NCBI RefSeq assembly: GCF_008802365.1
Contig: NZ_VZQZ01000002.1
Coordinates: 460,363-524,362, forward strand
Source of the DNA: Oryzomonas japonica
Lineage (GTDB): Bacteria > Desulfobacterota > Desulfuromonadia > Geobacterales > Pseudopelobacteraceae
Direction: 5' to 3'
DNA length: 64,000 nucleotides
Part shown: piece after piece, positions 16,327 to 26,798 of the stretch
Numbering within the stretch: position 1 is the first letter of the stretch
Layout of the letters: every line of letters begins with the position of its first letter
Made by a program: the position numbers and the translations under genes
The notes under the pieces: model-generated
What the model saw: the letters and a program-made list of their open reading frames with translations, nothing else
Told to the model about the DNA's origin: nothing
Databases searched by the model: none

Positions 16327-18984
16327 TTACGCCACACGCCGCACGACGGCCTTTTCGACCTCCAGGACGGCAAACAGCACTATTCCCGGCACAAATACCC
16401 AGGCCAGCGCCTCGGCAGCCAGCGGGGTGGTTTTGAAGAAGGCCTGCATGGCCGGCAGATAAACGACCATCCCCTGCAGCAGGATCACCGCTCCGACCAT
16501 GGCCAGGAGCAGGGGATTGCCGAAGAGCCCCATGCGAAAAAAGGAGTGCCGGAATGAGCGCAGGGCCATGGCTTGGCCGATCTGGGCAAAGGCCAGGGAG
16601 GTGAACAACACGGTCTGCCAGTTCTCGGGGTGGAACCGCCAATGGTGATAGGTCAGCAGAATAGTCGAAGTGCCGATAATCCCCCCGGTCAACAGGGTAT
16701 GACGCACCATGCGGCGATCGAAAATCTGGGAGGTTGGAGAAACCGGGGGACGGGCCATGACGTCCGGCTCGGAGCGTTCCACTCCCATCCCCAGGCCGAG
16801 CAGGCCGTCGGTGAGCAGGTTGAGCCAGAGCAGTTGCAGAGGGGTGAGGGGGCTGGGCAATCCCAGAAATGGCAGGGTCAGCACGGCCAGGATCTTGCCC
16901 AGGTTGCCGGCCACGGAAAATTCGATGAACTTGCGGATATTGTCGTAGATGGTGCGCCCTTCACGCACCGCAGAGACAATGGTGGCAAAGTTATCGTCCA
17001 GGAGTACCATATCGGCCGCCTCGCGGGCCACGTCGGTGCCGGTCATCCCCATGGAGACGCCGATGTCGGCCTTTTTCAGGGCCGGGGCATCGTTGACGCC
17101 GTCCCCGGTCATGGCCACCACCTGCCCCTGGCGTTGCAGGGCATCGACGATCATCAGCTTGTGCTCCGGCGAGACCCGGGCATAGACCGACACCTCCCCG
17201 CTCGCCGCAACCAGACCGGCCGTGCCGATACGCTCAAGTTCGGCACCGGTCATGACCCGCCCCCCATCCCCCATGCCCAGCCCGTCGGCAATGGACCTGG
17301 CGGTCAACGGGTGGTCGCCGGTGATCATGACCGGCCGGATGCCCGCCTGGCGGCAGAGTTCAACCGCATCCCGCGCCTCGGGGCGCAAGGGGTCCATCAT
17401 GGCGACCAAACCGATCAGGGAAAGACCGTGAACAGCGTGTGTGTCCCGGCCGCCGATGCCGCTGGCAACGGCCAGCACACGCCTTCCCTGGCCCGCCAGG
17501 CGGTCGACGGCCGTCATGGCCGCCCGACGCTCCGCTGTCGCAAGCGGATGGTCGCCGACCCGGTCGCACAGCTCCAGCACCGCCCCCAACGCCCCCTTGC
17601 CGACCACGAGGCATTCACCGGTTTCCAGATGGGCGGGAAGTCCAAGCGATGTCGCAACAGCAGCATCTCCAACCATATGGAAGGTGACCATGCGTTTGAC
17701 CGTAGAATCAAAGGGAATCTCGGCAACGCGCGGCAGCCGGGTCTCCAGTTCATGGCGCAACAGTCCCTCATGTGCCGCGGCCGCAAGAAGCGCTATCTCG
17801 GTCGGGTCCCCTACCCCCTGCCCCTCTCCTTCCGCCAGCACGGCCTCGTTGCAGAGCGCAACACAGGCCAGTATTCCACGGCGGGCGGCTTCGGCTTCCG
17901 ATCTCGCCCCGTTGAGGGGCGGAGCGTCCTGTTGCAGGACTTCTGCGCTGGTGACGACCTCTGTGACCGTCATGCGGTTCTGTGTCAGGGTGCCGGTCTT
18001 GTCGGAACAGATCACGGTCACCGAGCCGAGGGTTTCAACAGCCGGCAGCTTGCGGATCAGGGCGTGACGTTTCAGCATGCGTTGAGAACCGATGGCCAGG
18101 GTAATGGTGACTACCGCCGGCAATCCCTCCGGGATGGCGGCCACCGCCAGGCTGACGGCGGTCATCAGCATTAGACGCAGGTCCTCGCCACGCAGCAGGC
18201 CGATGGCCAGAAACAACAGCGAAACCGCTACCGCGGCAAAGGCCAGAATCTTTCCCAATCGGTCGAGGCGCCTCTGCAAAGGTGTCCATTCCTGGGCCAT
18301 GTCCTGCAACATACCGGCGATACGCCCCAACTCCGTGTTCATGCCGGTTGCCACCACAACGGCCACCCCACGGCCATAGGCAACCGTGGTACCCATGAAG
18401 ACCATATTCACGCGCTCGCCGGTCGGAATGGGATCATCCATTGCTCCCAGGGCCTCGACACACTTTTCCACCTCTTCGGCCTCCCCGGTCAGGACCGCCT
18501 CCTGCACCCGCAGGTTGTAGACCTCAACCACTCTGCAATCGGCCGGCACCAGGTTGCCTGCCTCCAAGAGGACGATATCGCCCGCCACCAGATCGACTGC
18601 CGGAATTTCAACCGGCATCCCGGTGCGCCGCACCCGCACCACAGGCACGGCCAGCCGTTTGAGCGCCCGCATGGCCCGCTCCGCACGGTATTCCTGCACA
18701 AATCCCAGAACAGCAAAGAGGCAGACGATGGCGAGGATAGTCAGGCTGTCTTTGAAAGAACCGACAAAAGCAGAGAGGAGCGCTGCCCCGGTCAGGATCA
18801 GCGCCATGGTCGAGGTGAACTGCTCCCACAAAATAAGCCAGGGCGATGTGCCGCCCCGCTCCCGTAGTTCGTTACTGCCGAAACGGGACAAGCGGCAGGC
18901 AGCTTCGTCGGATGAGAGGCCGCAGGCGGCATCGACCTTCTGCTCTGCCAGAACTGTTGCTATGTCCCGCAGGTGCCAGTCCAT
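16327..18984 (-). CDS. P-type cation-transporting ATPase (P2A, Ca2+-ATPase-like)
   Basis: An 885-residue inner-membrane pump. In order: N-terminal cation ATPase domain (1-75), actuator domain with TGE at 166-168 (here followed by Ala where TGES is usual), membrane motif PEGLPA (285-290) that defines P2 pumps, the phosphorylation site D328 in DKTGTLT, the KGA nucleotide-binding motif, TGDGVNDAP, and four to six C-terminal helices with [13 protein letters not shown]. These motifs resemble bacterial Ca2+ or Mn2+ pumps such as PacL; Na+/K+ specificity is not excluded. Its ATG overlaps the stop codon of the upstream membrane-protein gene (TGATG), so the two are translationally coupled. Confidence 0.9.
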   Translation of the reverse strand: MDWHLRDIATVLAEQKVDAACGLSSDEAACRLSRFGSNELRERGGTSPWLILWEQFTSTMALILTGAALLSAFVGSFKDSLTILAIVCLFAVLGFVQEYRAERAMRALKRLAVPVVRVRRTGMPVEIPAVDLVAGDIVLLEAGNLVPADCRVVEVYNLRVQEAVLTGEAEEVEKCVEALGAMDDPIPTGERVNMVFMGTTVAYGRGVAVVVATGMNTELGRIAGMLQDMAQEWTPLQRRLDRLGKILAFAAVAVSLLFLAIGLLRGEDLRLMLMTAVSLAVAAIPEGLPAVVTITLAIGSQRMLKRHALIRKLPAVETLGSVTVICSDKTGTLTQNRMTVTEVVTSAEVLQQDAPPLNGARSEAEAARRGILACVALCNEAVLAEGEGQGVGDPTEIALLAAAAHEGLLRHELETRLPRVAEIPFDSTVKRMVTFHMVGDAAVATSLGLPAHLETGECLVVGKGALGAVLELCDRVGDHPLATAERRAAMTAVDRLAGQGRRVLAVASGIGGRDTHAVHGLSLIGLVAMMDPLRPEARDAVELCRQAGIRPVMITGDHPLTARSIADGLGMGDGGRVMTGAELERIGTAGLVAASGEVSVYARVSPEHKLMIVDALQRQGQVVAMTGDGVNDAPALKKADIGVSMGMTGTDVAREAADMVLLDDNFATIVSAVREGRTIYDNIRKFIEFSVAGNLGKILAVLTLPFLGLPSPLTPLQLLWLNLLTDGLLGLGMGVERSEPDVMARPPVSPTSQIFDRRMVRHTLLTGGIIGTSTILLTYHHWRFHPENWQTVLFTSLAFAQIGQAMALRSFRHSFFRMGLFGNPLLLAMVGAVILLQGMVVYLPAMQAFFKTTPLAAEALAWVFVPGIVLFAVLEVEKAVVRRVA

Positions 18985-19727
18985 CAGTAGACCTGGGGAT
19001 CCGGGGTGTCGAGCATCGGGTTGAGGCGGACAGCCAGGGAAAACAGGTAGGGGTAGTCAACCTTGAGGTGTTGCATGTACAAGACCCATTCACGGGACAA
19101 GTGCCCGAAGACACGCTTGATGTCGCCATTGATGTGTTCGGTATCGCTCGGAGACATTGCGTCAAAGGATGACCGCGCCTCCAGCTCCTCCACCAGATGG
19201 AATACGGCCCACAACAGGTCGGTAAACTGCTCATGTTCCAGCAGGTTCTGATTTTCCAGGAGCCCAACCAGAAACGTGCGCTTTTCGATCAGGAATTCCT
19301 TCAGCCGGTTCTTGCCCCCTGCATCGCAACTGACCTTGATATCGGTCCGGCCCAAGTAGTCCAGCGCCTTTGCGAATTCGTCATCTTTCCAGTTCCCGCC
19401 CACCAGAAGGTGGCCTTTCAATTCTCCACAGGCCGCCACGCAGGTCGATAGCTCCCTGAGCAGGCGATTGCCGACCTCGCTGAAAAAAACACCGATCACC
19501 ATATTGAGCTTGCGCATGACCGCCTGGCGTTCCCGCTCCCGTACAATCTGCTCAACGATCAGTGTAATAAACATGACATAAACCGGCAAGAATGCCAGGT
19601 TTCCCAAAAAGCTAGAAGCGATGTCGCGGCTGTTGCCGAGAACAAAGTAGTCAATCAGGTACAGGGCCAGCGATGCCCCGGCCAGGACCGCCAATACGAT
19701 GTGTTTTTTAAGGAACAATCCGTTCAT
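18984..19727 (-). CDS. Hypothetical two-helix membrane protein coupled to the cation ATPase
   Basis: A 247-residue protein not recognised as a named family. Two transmembrane helices lie at about 9-30 and 41-62, followed by a soluble, mostly helical domain with several Trp and Cys residues (CVAACG, VSCDAGG, LLWAVFHLVEELEARSS) and a C-terminus facing the cytosol. GGAGAAGCGTGG precedes the ATG. The TGATG junction with the downstream P-type ATPase suggests an accessory or regulatory subunit, which is inference from position only. Confidence 0.65.
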   Translation of the reverse strand: MNGLFLKKHIVLAVLAGASLALYLIDYFVLGNSRDIASSFLGNLAFLPVYVMFITLIVEQIVRERERQAVMRKLNMVIGVFFSEVGNRLLRELSTCVAACGELKGHLLVGGNWKDDEFAKALDYLGRTDIKVSCDAGGKNRLKEFLIEKRTFLVGLLENQNLLEHEQFTDLLWAVFHLVEELEARSSFDAMSPSDTEHINGDIKRVFGHLSREWVLYMQHLKVDYPYLFSLAVRLNPMLDTPDPQVY

Positions 19728-19742
19728 CCACGCTTCTCCATT

Positions 19743-20909
19743 TCAACCTTCCCGCAGGGCATCGACGATATTCAGGCGGCTGGCCCGCACGGCGGGGATT
19801 ACGCCCCCCACAAAACCCATGAGCAGGGAAAACAAGAGTGATTTGTAAATAATTTCGACAGTAAGGGTAAATGAAAAGGCAAGCTCGGAAAAGGTCTGCC
19901 AGTTCATGGTAGAGATGGTGATAAACTGCATAAATGACGCCATGAAAAGTCCGGCGGCCCCTCCGATCAGGCCGAGCAGCAGGGATTCCATCAGAAAGGC
20001 CAGCATGATGCTGCTGCGTTGGAAACCGAGAGCCCGCAGGGTGCCGATCTCTCCGACCCGGTTGGCAACGGCGGCATACATGGTGATCATGGCACCGATG
20101 ATGGCGCCCAGGGAGAAGATCACCGTTAACGACATGCCGAGTATGCGTAAAAACTTGGCCATGGCCTCGGACTGATCTCGATAGTAGCGGGTTTCGCGGC
20201 GCACATCCAACGTCAGGCGCGGGTCGGCATCCAGCTTGGCCTTGACCGCAGAAAAATCGCCGCTGTCGCGCAGCCGGAAGGTGACCGAGGAGTACACCGG
20301 CCGCCGGAAAGCCTGCATCAACTGGATGGCATCACCCCATATCTCGGAATTGAAACCGGTAGCGCCGGCATCAAAGATACCGACCACCGTCCAGTCGCGC
20401 ATGCCGAAGCGAAGGGATTCACCGATCCCGCCGCCTTTGAAGCGCTGCGCGATACTGCCTCCCGCCATGATTTCAGCTGAACCGGGACGTGGCATGCGCC
20501 CCTCTACCAGTCGCACCTGGGGCCGGAGTTTGAGGGACGCTGGATCAATCCCCCGGATGACCACATTGGCCGGCTTGTCGCTGCCCCGTTTGGGAAGGCT
20601 TATCAGTACGACCAGTTCCTTGGCCGCCAGGAGGGTGCCGTCACTTCCGGTAGCGATATCCGGCAGGCTCTCCACAATGGCGGCCTGGGAGCGCTCCACA
20701 CCGCTTTGCACCTCCGAGTTGGCCGCCTTGCGGGTGACGATAACATTATCGGCGGAACCGGTTTCAATCAGCGTTTTTTCCAACCCCGCCGACAGCATCA
20801 GGATCGAAGCGAAGACAAACACCACCAGCGCCATTCCCGTTGCAGTCAAAAAGGTTGTCAGGCGGCGGGTGAAAAGATTGCGAAAGCTGTAGGAAATCGG
20901 AATGGGCAT
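19743..20909 (-). CDS. FtsX/MacB-type ABC transporter permease (separated second permease)
   Basis: A 388-residue permease: one N-terminal helix (about 17-40, after the charged RNLFTRRLTT), a periplasmic MacB-like domain (45-270) and three C-terminal helices with the FtsX motif VGEIGTLRALGF. It has the MPIPISYSFRNLFTRR N-terminus I remember from the last gene of operons ordered adaptor-ATPase-permease-permease. Here the adaptor, ATPase and first permease sit 40 kb away (61.0-64.0 kb), and this gene instead follows pilS by 17 bases. Without them it has no ATPase beside it. The ATG at 20909 is preferred; a GTG at 20957 inside pilS is the alternative. Confidence 0.85.
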   Translation of the reverse strand: MPIPISYSFRNLFTRRLTTFLTATGMALVVFVFASILMLSAGLEKTLIETGSADNVIVTRKAANSEVQSGVERSQAAIVESLPDIATGSDGTLLAAKELVVLISLPKRGSDKPANVVIRGIDPASLKLRPQVRLVEGRMPRPGSAEIMAGGSIAQRFKGGGIGESLRFGMRDWTVVGIFDAGATGFNSEIWGDAIQLMQAFRRPVYSSVTFRLRDSGDFSAVKAKLDADPRLTLDVRRETRYYRDQSEAMAKFLRILGMSLTVIFSLGAIIGAMITMYAAVANRVGEIGTLRALGFQRSSIMLAFLMESLLLGLIGGAAGLFMASFMQFITISTMNWQTFSELAFSFTLTVEIIYKSLLFSLLMGFVGGVIPAVRASRLNIVDALREG

Positions 20910-20926
20910 CTCGATCGGCCAGTTCG

Positions 20927-22558
20927 TTACACGGGGAGCATGATGGTAAAACGGCACCCCCCCTCGGGAGGTGACTCGACGGTGATGGTCCCACCGTGGG
21001 CTTCGATAATACGGTAGGTAACGGCCAGCCCAAGGCCGGAACCCTCCGCCTTGGTGGTCCAGAAGGGTTCGAACAGGTGGGCCGCCGTAGTGCTGTCAAT
21101 GCCGCAACCACTGTCGGTCACCGTAATAACCGCTGCCGGGGTTTTGTTAAAACCATCCGCTCCGCTGAGTTGAAAACGCGATTCGATCCCAACCACACCC
21201 CCCTCCGGCATGGCCTCCGCGGAATTACGGAACAGATTCAGCAGGACCTGCCGCAGTTGGTTGATGTCGGCTTGAATCAGTATATGCGCGGCGACGAGAT
21301 TGCGGAAGGAAACCGCCCTGAAGTGACTGTCTGAAGACAGGAGCATAATCAGATCTTCCACCAGCGGCCGCAACTCGAACCGCTCCTTGCAAGGGGAGGA
21401 AGGGCGGGCATAGGCCAGAAAATCGGTAATCAGACCGTTGAGCCTTTCCGCCTCGCGCAGCACGATCTTCAACAGCCGCTGATCGTCTTCTGATACGGAA
21501 CCGTGCTCGGCCAGCATCTGAACCGAGCCACTCATGGCCGCCAAAGGATTCCGGATTTCGTGGGCCATGCGGGCGGATACCTCACCGAGCGCCGCCAGCC
21601 TGTCCGCCCTTTTCAGGGCCGTTTCCATCCGTTTCATGGAGGTAAGGTCCTTGAAGTTGACAATTGCCCCTGCCGATACTCCCTGGCTGTCGCAGAACGA
21701 CACGGCGTTGTAGCCGAGAGTCATCGTTTCGCCGCTTGGCAGTTCATATTCGAACTCCCCGTCCATCCGGGAGTCCATATGGCCGGCAATATCAGCAAGC
21801 GCCGGAAAGATGTCCACAAGCCGGCTATTATAAGCATCAGTCTGCGTCATGCCGGTAATCGTTTCGGCATAACGATTGAAAACCCTGATCCTGCCGGCCG
21901 GGGTAATCGTAAGCAGACCGCTTTCCAGATTCGATACGATGCTCGTGCTCAAACGCTCCAGCTCATCATAGTTGACGGTTTTCTCGCGGAGTGCCTCCTC
22001 GCTTTCCCTGGCGCGCGCCGAAAGAAAACTGGTGATAAGGGCCGTCAGATAAAAGCCCATGAGGTTGAAGAAAATCGTGTAAAAAATGTGCGATGCGCCA
22101 AGTTGCTGGGCATCGGACCGGCTGAGGCCGATCGAGGCCAGCAGACCGAAGTATTGCAGATCAATTATGGAACCGTAGAGTATGCTACAGAGGGATGCTG
22201 CGTAGAGCGCTTGCCGCCCCCCCAGCAACAGACCGGCACTCATGATGGAAAGAAGATAGAGGAAGGAATAGGGGCTGAGTATGCCGTTGGTAAACAGCAG
22301 GAGAACCGTTACGAAGAGCAGATCCCAGATCGTCTGGAGGTAGGCGATAAAGGCGTGGTATCTCTGGAGCCGGAGAAATAACAGGCAACAAAGGGAGAAC
22401 AGAAAAGAAAACGCCATCAAGCGGATCAAACCGCTCTGAAGGTGCCCTTCAGCCGAGGTAAGGTCCTGATAATTCAGCAGTACGGTAGACGCCAGGAACA
22501 GGAATGACACCACGATCCTGGCATAAATGAAAAGCCTGAGTTTTCGTTCAAGCCCCAT
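20927..22558 (-). CDS. pilS: PilS sensor histidine kinase
   Basis: The membrane sensor kinase for type IV pilin expression. Six hydrophobic segments (about 8-190) are followed by a PAS domain (about 205-325), a HisKA domain with the phospho-acceptor His in MAHEIRNPL (near 340) and an HATPase domain with N-box NLFRNSAEA, G1 DSGCGI and G2 GSGLGLAV. The length of 543 residues and the absence of a periplasmic loop fit PilS. It is the fourth gene of pilB-pilT-pilC-pilS with only three bases between pilC and pilS. Its expected partner pilR is not the next gene but lies near 60 kb. Confidence 0.88.
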   Translation of the reverse strand: MGLERKLRLFIYARIVVSFLFLASTVLLNYQDLTSAEGHLQSGLIRLMAFSFLFSLCCLLFLRLQRYHAFIAYLQTIWDLLFVTVLLLFTNGILSPYSFLYLLSIMSAGLLLGGRQALYAASLCSILYGSIIDLQYFGLLASIGLSRSDAQQLGASHIFYTIFFNLMGFYLTALITSFLSARARESEEALREKTVNYDELERLSTSIVSNLESGLLTITPAGRIRVFNRYAETITGMTQTDAYNSRLVDIFPALADIAGHMDSRMDGEFEYELPSGETMTLGYNAVSFCDSQGVSAGAIVNFKDLTSMKRMETALKRADRLAALGEVSARMAHEIRNPLAAMSGSVQMLAEHGSVSEDDQRLLKIVLREAERLNGLITDFLAYARPSSPCKERFELRPLVEDLIMLLSSDSHFRAVSFRNLVAAHILIQADINQLRQVLLNLFRNSAEAMPEGGVVGIESRFQLSGADGFNKTPAAVITVTDSGCGIDSTTAAHLFEPFWTTKAEGSGLGLAVTYRIIEAHGGTITVESPPEGGCRFTIMLPV

Positions 22559-22561
22559 ATC

Positions 22562-23776
22562 TTACCCGCCGACGGTCCCCGCCAGCTTAAAGATCGGCAG
22601 GTACATGGCAACGACCAAACCACCGACAGCCGTCCCCAGGAACACCATCAACAGCGGCTCCATCATGGCGGTCATGGCCGAAACGGCATCGTCCACCTCG
22701 TCATCGTAGAAATCGGCGATCTTGCCCAGCATGGCGTCCATGGCGCCGGTCGCCTCGCCAACGGCGATCATCTGAACGACCATGGGGGGAAAAACGCCGC
22801 AGGAGGCCAGCGGCTCGGCCATGGTTTTGCCCTCGGAGATGGCTTGACGCACGCCGTAGATTGCCTCTTCGACGATCTTGTTGCCGGCGGTCCTGGCCAC
22901 GATATCAAGCCCGTCCATAATCGGCACGCCGGAGCTGACCATCGTTCCCAAGGTCCTGGTGAACTTGGCAACGGCAACCTTCCTGATCAGCGGCCCGGCT
23001 ATCGGTGCCTTGAGCGCCATGCGGTCGATTTTTTTCTGCCCTCCGTCCGTGGCGTAGTATTTCTTGATGGCGGTAATAATGCCGAAGAAGACGGCAATGA
23101 TGACAATGATGTACTTCATCAGAAAATTGCTCAGGCCGATGACAAACTTGGTCGGTGCCGGCAAGTCGCCACCGAAATCGGCAAACATCTTGGCAAAGGT
23201 CGGGATGACGAAGATCAGGATGACCCCGACGACAATAACCGCGATGGACATGATGGTGATGGGGTAGACCATGGCGCCCTTGATCTGTTTCTTCAGTTTC
23301 ATGGCCTTTTCGATGTAGGCCGCCAGCCGGTTCAGGATGGTGTCGAGGATACCGCCGACCTCGCCTGCGGCCACGAGATTGACATAAAGCTGGTCAAAGG
23401 CCTTGGGGTGTTTGCCGAGGGCATCGGCAAAGGTGGAACCGCTTTCCACACTCTCCTTCACCTTATAGAGTATATCCTTGAAGGTCTTGTTCTCCTGCTG
23501 GCCGGCAAGGATCTCAAGGCATTGGACCAGCGGCAGGCCAGAATCGATCATGGTGGCAAACTGGCGGGTAAAGACGACTAGGTCCTTGGTGTCGACCTTG
23601 CCGCCGCCAAACTTGGGAAGTTTGATGGAAAACGCCTTGACCTGTTCATTGATGCTGATATTGGTAAAACCATACTTTTTCAACTGGGCTTCAACGATGT
23701 TGGTGCTTGCAGCCTCGATGACGCCCTTTTGCACGCCACCGGTTCTGGTACGTGCTTCCCATGAAAATTTTGGCAT
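22562..23776 (-). CDS. pilC: Type IV pilus inner-membrane platform protein PilC
   Basis: A 404-residue platform protein: an N-terminal ARTRTGGVQKGVIEA segment, two T2SF domains (about 70-190 and 275-395) each ending in a hydrophobic helix, and a central transmembrane pair (about 168-230). LPLVQCLEILAGQQ and VPIMDGLDIVARTAGN are the matching repeat signatures. It anchors the PilB/PilT motors to the pilus base. A GAGGAG ribosome site lies upstream. Order pilT-pilC-pilS is as in Geobacter. Confidence 0.93.
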   Translation of the reverse strand: MPKFSWEARTRTGGVQKGVIEAASTNIVEAQLKKYGFTNISINEQVKAFSIKLPKFGGGKVDTKDLVVFTRQFATMIDSGLPLVQCLEILAGQQENKTFKDILYKVKESVESGSTFADALGKHPKAFDQLYVNLVAAGEVGGILDTILNRLAAYIEKAMKLKKQIKGAMVYPITIMSIAVIVVGVILIFVIPTFAKMFADFGGDLPAPTKFVIGLSNFLMKYIIVIIAVFFGIITAIKKYYATDGGQKKIDRMALKAPIAGPLIRKVAVAKFTRTLGTMVSSGVPIMDGLDIVARTAGNKIVEEAIYGVRQAISEGKTMAEPLASCGVFPPMVVQMIAVGEATGAMDAMLGKIADFYDDEVDDAVSAMTAMMEPLLMVFLGTAVGGLVVAMYLPIFKLAGTVGG

Positions 23777-23795
23777 TGTCCGATACTCCTCGCTT

Positions 23796-24899
23796 TTAGT
23801 GAACAGGCGGCCGTCTCTGCATATTCAGGCCGGCAGAGGGGTTATTGATCATCTGCTTGAGTTCTTCCGGGTCCTGGGAGCGCCCGAGGGCCTCTTCCAG
23901 GGATATCATCCGTTTCTGATACAGGGACAGGAGCGACTGGTTCATGGTCTGCATGCCGTACTTCTCCTGCCCGACCTGCATCTGTGAATAGATTTGATGG
24001 ACCTTGTCTTCACGAATCAGGTTGCGAATGGCGGCGTTGGGAACCATGATCTCCAGGGATAACGCACGTCCTCGCGAGTTCATTCTCGGGATCAGAGCCT
24101 GGGATATGACCCCTTCCAATACAAAGGAAAGCTGCGCCCGTATCTGGGTCTGCTGATACGGAGGAAACACATCCACAATACGGTTTATGGTCTGGACACA
24201 GGAGTTGGTATGCAGGGTAGCCAGACAGAGATGCCCGGTTTCCGAGAGGGTCAGCGCCGCCTCGATGGTCTCGAGATCGCGCATCTCTCCGACCAGAACC
24301 ACGTCAGGATCCTGGCGCAGTACGTACTTGAGGGCATTTTTAAACCCCTTGGTGTCGGCCCCTACCTCACGCTGGTTAACGAGACACCCTTTGTGGGGGT
24401 GCAGGTACTCGATCGGGTCCTCGATGGTGACGATGTGCTCGCGGCGGTTGATATTGATGTAATCGATTATGGAAGCCAGGGTCGTGGATTTGCCGCTGCC
24501 GGTCGGGCCGGTCACGAGAATCAGCCCACGGGATTTGGCAGCCAGTTCGGAAACGATGGGGGGCAGTCCAAGCTCTTCGAACGTCAGGACGCGGTAGGGG
24601 ATAACCCTGAATACTCCGGCCACGGCCCCACGCTGGACGAATATATTGCCCCTGAAGCGGGAAAGCCCCTTGACCCCGAACGAAAGGTCCAATTCATTTT
24701 CTTCTTCGAATTTGTGCTTCTGGGCATCGGTCAGGACGCTATAACAGAGTTGCTTGGTCTCAACCTGGTTCAGCGGCGGAAAATCGAGCGGTGTCAGCTT
24801 GCCATCGACCCTGATCTGGGGTGAGGTGTTGGTGGTGATATGCAGGTCAGAACCATTGCTTTCGACAAGAACCTTCAGCAGTTGGTGCAGATTAACCAT
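23796..24899 (-). CDS. pilT: Twitching motility retraction ATPase PilT
   Basis: A 367-residue hexameric ATPase that drives pilus disassembly. Walker A GPTGSGKST near 135, the Asp box, the Walker B region (DPDVVLVGEMRD near 200), the His box GHLCLATLHTNS and the PilT signature AIRNLIRE near 290 are all present. Of the several Geobacter PilT paralogues this position in the pil cluster corresponds to PilT4, by synteny only. It lies between pilB and pilC with a 14-base gap after pilB. Confidence 0.94.
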   Translation of the reverse strand: MVNLHQLLKVLVESNGSDLHITTNTSPQIRVDGKLTPLDFPPLNQVETKQLCYSVLTDAQKHKFEEENELDLSFGVKGLSRFRGNIFVQRGAVAGVFRVIPYRVLTFEELGLPPIVSELAAKSRGLILVTGPTGSGKSTTLASIIDYININRREHIVTIEDPIEYLHPHKGCLVNQREVGADTKGFKNALKYVLRQDPDVVLVGEMRDLETIEAALTLSETGHLCLATLHTNSCVQTINRIVDVFPPYQQTQIRAQLSFVLEGVISQALIPRMNSRGRALSLEIMVPNAAIRNLIREDKVHQIYSQMQVGQEKYGMQTMNQSLLSLYQKRMISLEEALGRSQDPEELKQMINNPSAGLNMQRRPPVH

Positions 24900-24913
24900 T
24901 GAGCCCGTCCTTT

Positions 24914-26620
24914 CTAGTCGTCAGCAACAGTTACCCGAAGGACCTCTTCAAAGGAAGTGACCCCTTCCTTGAGCTTGGTAAGCCCTGACTGACGCATGGT
25001 CTTGATGCCCAGCCGCATTGACTCCCGCTTGATCTCGGCGGTGTTGGCACCATTGAGGATCAGTTCACGGATTTCATCAAGCATGGGCATAACCTGATAA
25101 AAACCGACCCGCCCCTTGTAGCCGGTATTGTTGCAGACGGAACACCCTCTGCCGCGCATGCAGACAAAGGAAGGCGCCTCATCGGGTGAGACGCCGGCGT
25201 CGATCAATGCCTGGACCGGGATGTCTTCCGGTTCCTTGCATTCGGCGCAGACCCGGCGGGCAAGGCGCTGGGCCGTGATCAGGTTGACGGCCGACGACAC
25301 CAGAAACGGTTCGATACCCATATTGAGCAGGCGGTTGATAGTGGCCGGGGCATCGTTGGTGTGGAGGGTGGAAAGCACCATGTGGCCGGTCAAGGCCGCC
25401 TTGGTTGCTATTTCAGCGGTCTCGAAATCTCGAATCTCGCCGATCATGATGATATCGGGATCCTGGCGCAGAAAAGAGCGGAGGGCCGCGGCAAAATTGA
25501 GGCCGATATCCTCATGCATCTGCACCTGATTGATGCCGGCAAAGTTGAATTCGACCGGGTCCTCGGCGGTGGAGATATTCTCGGAAACCTTGTTGAGCTC
25601 GGCCAGTGCCGAATAGAGAGAAACCGTCTTGCCGCTCCCGGTGGGACCGGTGACCAGCACCATGCCGAACGGTTTGTGAATCTCGCGCAAAAAGTGCGCC
25701 AGGGCCTCAGGTTCGTACCCCAGCTTGGTCAGGTCCGTTTGCAGGTTGCTCTTGTCCAGGAGCCGCATGCAGATCTTCTCGCCGAACAGCGTCGGCAGCA
25801 CCGAAACGCGAAAATCCATGTCCTTGCCGCCGCCCAGCTTGATCTTGATACGGCCATCCTGGGGCAGCCGCCGTTCGGCGATATCCAACTCCGACATGAT
25901 CTTGATACGGGAGGTTATGGCGTTTTTCAGCTTGAGAGGCGGCTTCATCACCTCGTAGAGGACACCATCGATACGGTAGCGGACGCGGAACACCTTTTCG
26001 TAGGGTTCGATATGGATATCGCTGGCCTTTTTCCTGATGGCGTCCTGGAGGATGGCATTGACCATCTTGACGACCGGAGCGTCCTCGGTGGCCCGTTCCA
26101 AGGAGTTGACATCCACCTCATCGGTATCGCCGACGACCTCCACATCCTCAAAATCCATGTCGCCCATGACATCGGCCAGCGACGCAGACTGATCGTAATT
26201 CTTGTCGATGGCGTTTTTGATGTCCGATTCGGACGCAACCACCATCTCCACATTGTAGCCGGTCATGAACTTGATGTCTTCGATGGCGAACAGATTGGAC
26301 GGATCGCTGACCGCGACGATCAGCGTCGCGCCAGCGCGGTTGACCGGTATAAGCTGGTATTTCTGGACAACTTCCTGGGGAATGACCTTGATGACGGCAG
26401 GGTCTATGTCATAATCGGATAAATTGACGGCGGGAACGCCGTATTGTTTGGAGAGAAACGAGGTAAGATTTTGATCGCTGATGGCATTTTGCTTGATCAG
26501 GACCGTGCCGAGGCGCATCTGACCACCGGAAAGCTTTTGCTCCTCAAGCGCCTTGGCAAGCTGTTCCTTGGTGATCAGGTTGTTTTTTACCAGGATCTCT
26601 CCCAGCCGGCTTGACTGCAT
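24914..26620 (-). CDS. pilB: Type IV pilus assembly ATPase PilB
   Basis: The 568-residue motor for pilus extension. An N-terminal MshEN domain (about 1-150, with the RLGEILV and [10 protein letters not shown] repeats; this domain binds c-di-GMP in MshE, which makes such control possible here), then the ATPase core with Walker [21 protein letters not shown] and [12 protein letters not shown], and a four-Cys zinc site (CAEC and CSVC). The ATG at 26620 follows GGGGGGG at two to eight bases; an ATG at 26635 is the alternative. First gene of the operon. Confidence 0.94.
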   Translation of the reverse strand: MQSSRLGEILVKNNLITKEQLAKALEEQKLSGGQMRLGTVLIKQNAISDQNLTSFLSKQYGVPAVNLSDYDIDPAVIKVIPQEVVQKYQLIPVNRAGATLIVAVSDPSNLFAIEDIKFMTGYNVEMVVASESDIKNAIDKNYDQSASLADVMGDMDFEDVEVVGDTDEVDVNSLERATEDAPVVKMVNAILQDAIRKKASDIHIEPYEKVFRVRYRIDGVLYEVMKPPLKLKNAITSRIKIMSELDIAERRLPQDGRIKIKLGGGKDMDFRVSVLPTLFGEKICMRLLDKSNLQTDLTKLGYEPEALAHFLREIHKPFGMVLVTGPTGSGKTVSLYSALAELNKVSENISTAEDPVEFNFAGINQVQMHEDIGLNFAAALRSFLRQDPDIIMIGEIRDFETAEIATKAALTGHMVLSTLHTNDAPATINRLLNMGIEPFLVSSAVNLITAQRLARRVCAECKEPEDIPVQALIDAGVSPDEAPSFVCMRGRGCSVCNNTGYKGRVGFYQVMPMLDEIRELILNGANTAEIKRESMRLGIKTMRQSGLTKLKEGVTSFEEVLRVTVADD

Positions 26621-26649
26621 ATCCCCCCCGCTCATGTCAGCGTCGTCAG

Positions 26650-26678
26650 ATATTATGCGGAGTACCCTGTATTGTCAA
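26650..26678 (-). promoter_or_regulatory. Sigma-70 promoter of pilBTCS
   Basis: On the minus strand TTGACA (26678-26673), 17 bases, TAATAT (26655-26650). The start point near 26643 gives a leader of about 23 bases before pilB. The -35 is perfect and the -10 is a five-of-six match, so pilus motor genes look constitutively transcribed, unlike pilA. Confidence 0.78.
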
Positions 26679-26742
26679 GCTGTTGTTGCTGCCAAACCGG
26701 CACACTACCAGAGCCGAACAAAGCAGCTTTTGCAGTTTGAAA

Positions 26743-26771
26743 TTGACATTTTACCGCCCGTGTTTTACAAA
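26743..26771 (+). promoter_or_regulatory. Sigma-70 promoter of purM-purN
   Basis: TTGACA (26743-26748), 17 bases, TACAAA (26766-26771). Transcription would begin near 26778, giving a leader of about 20 bases with AAGGAGG before the TTG start of purM. Confidence 0.65.
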
Positions 26772-26798
26772 AGTTTTTCATCTAAGGAGGTAGAGAGT

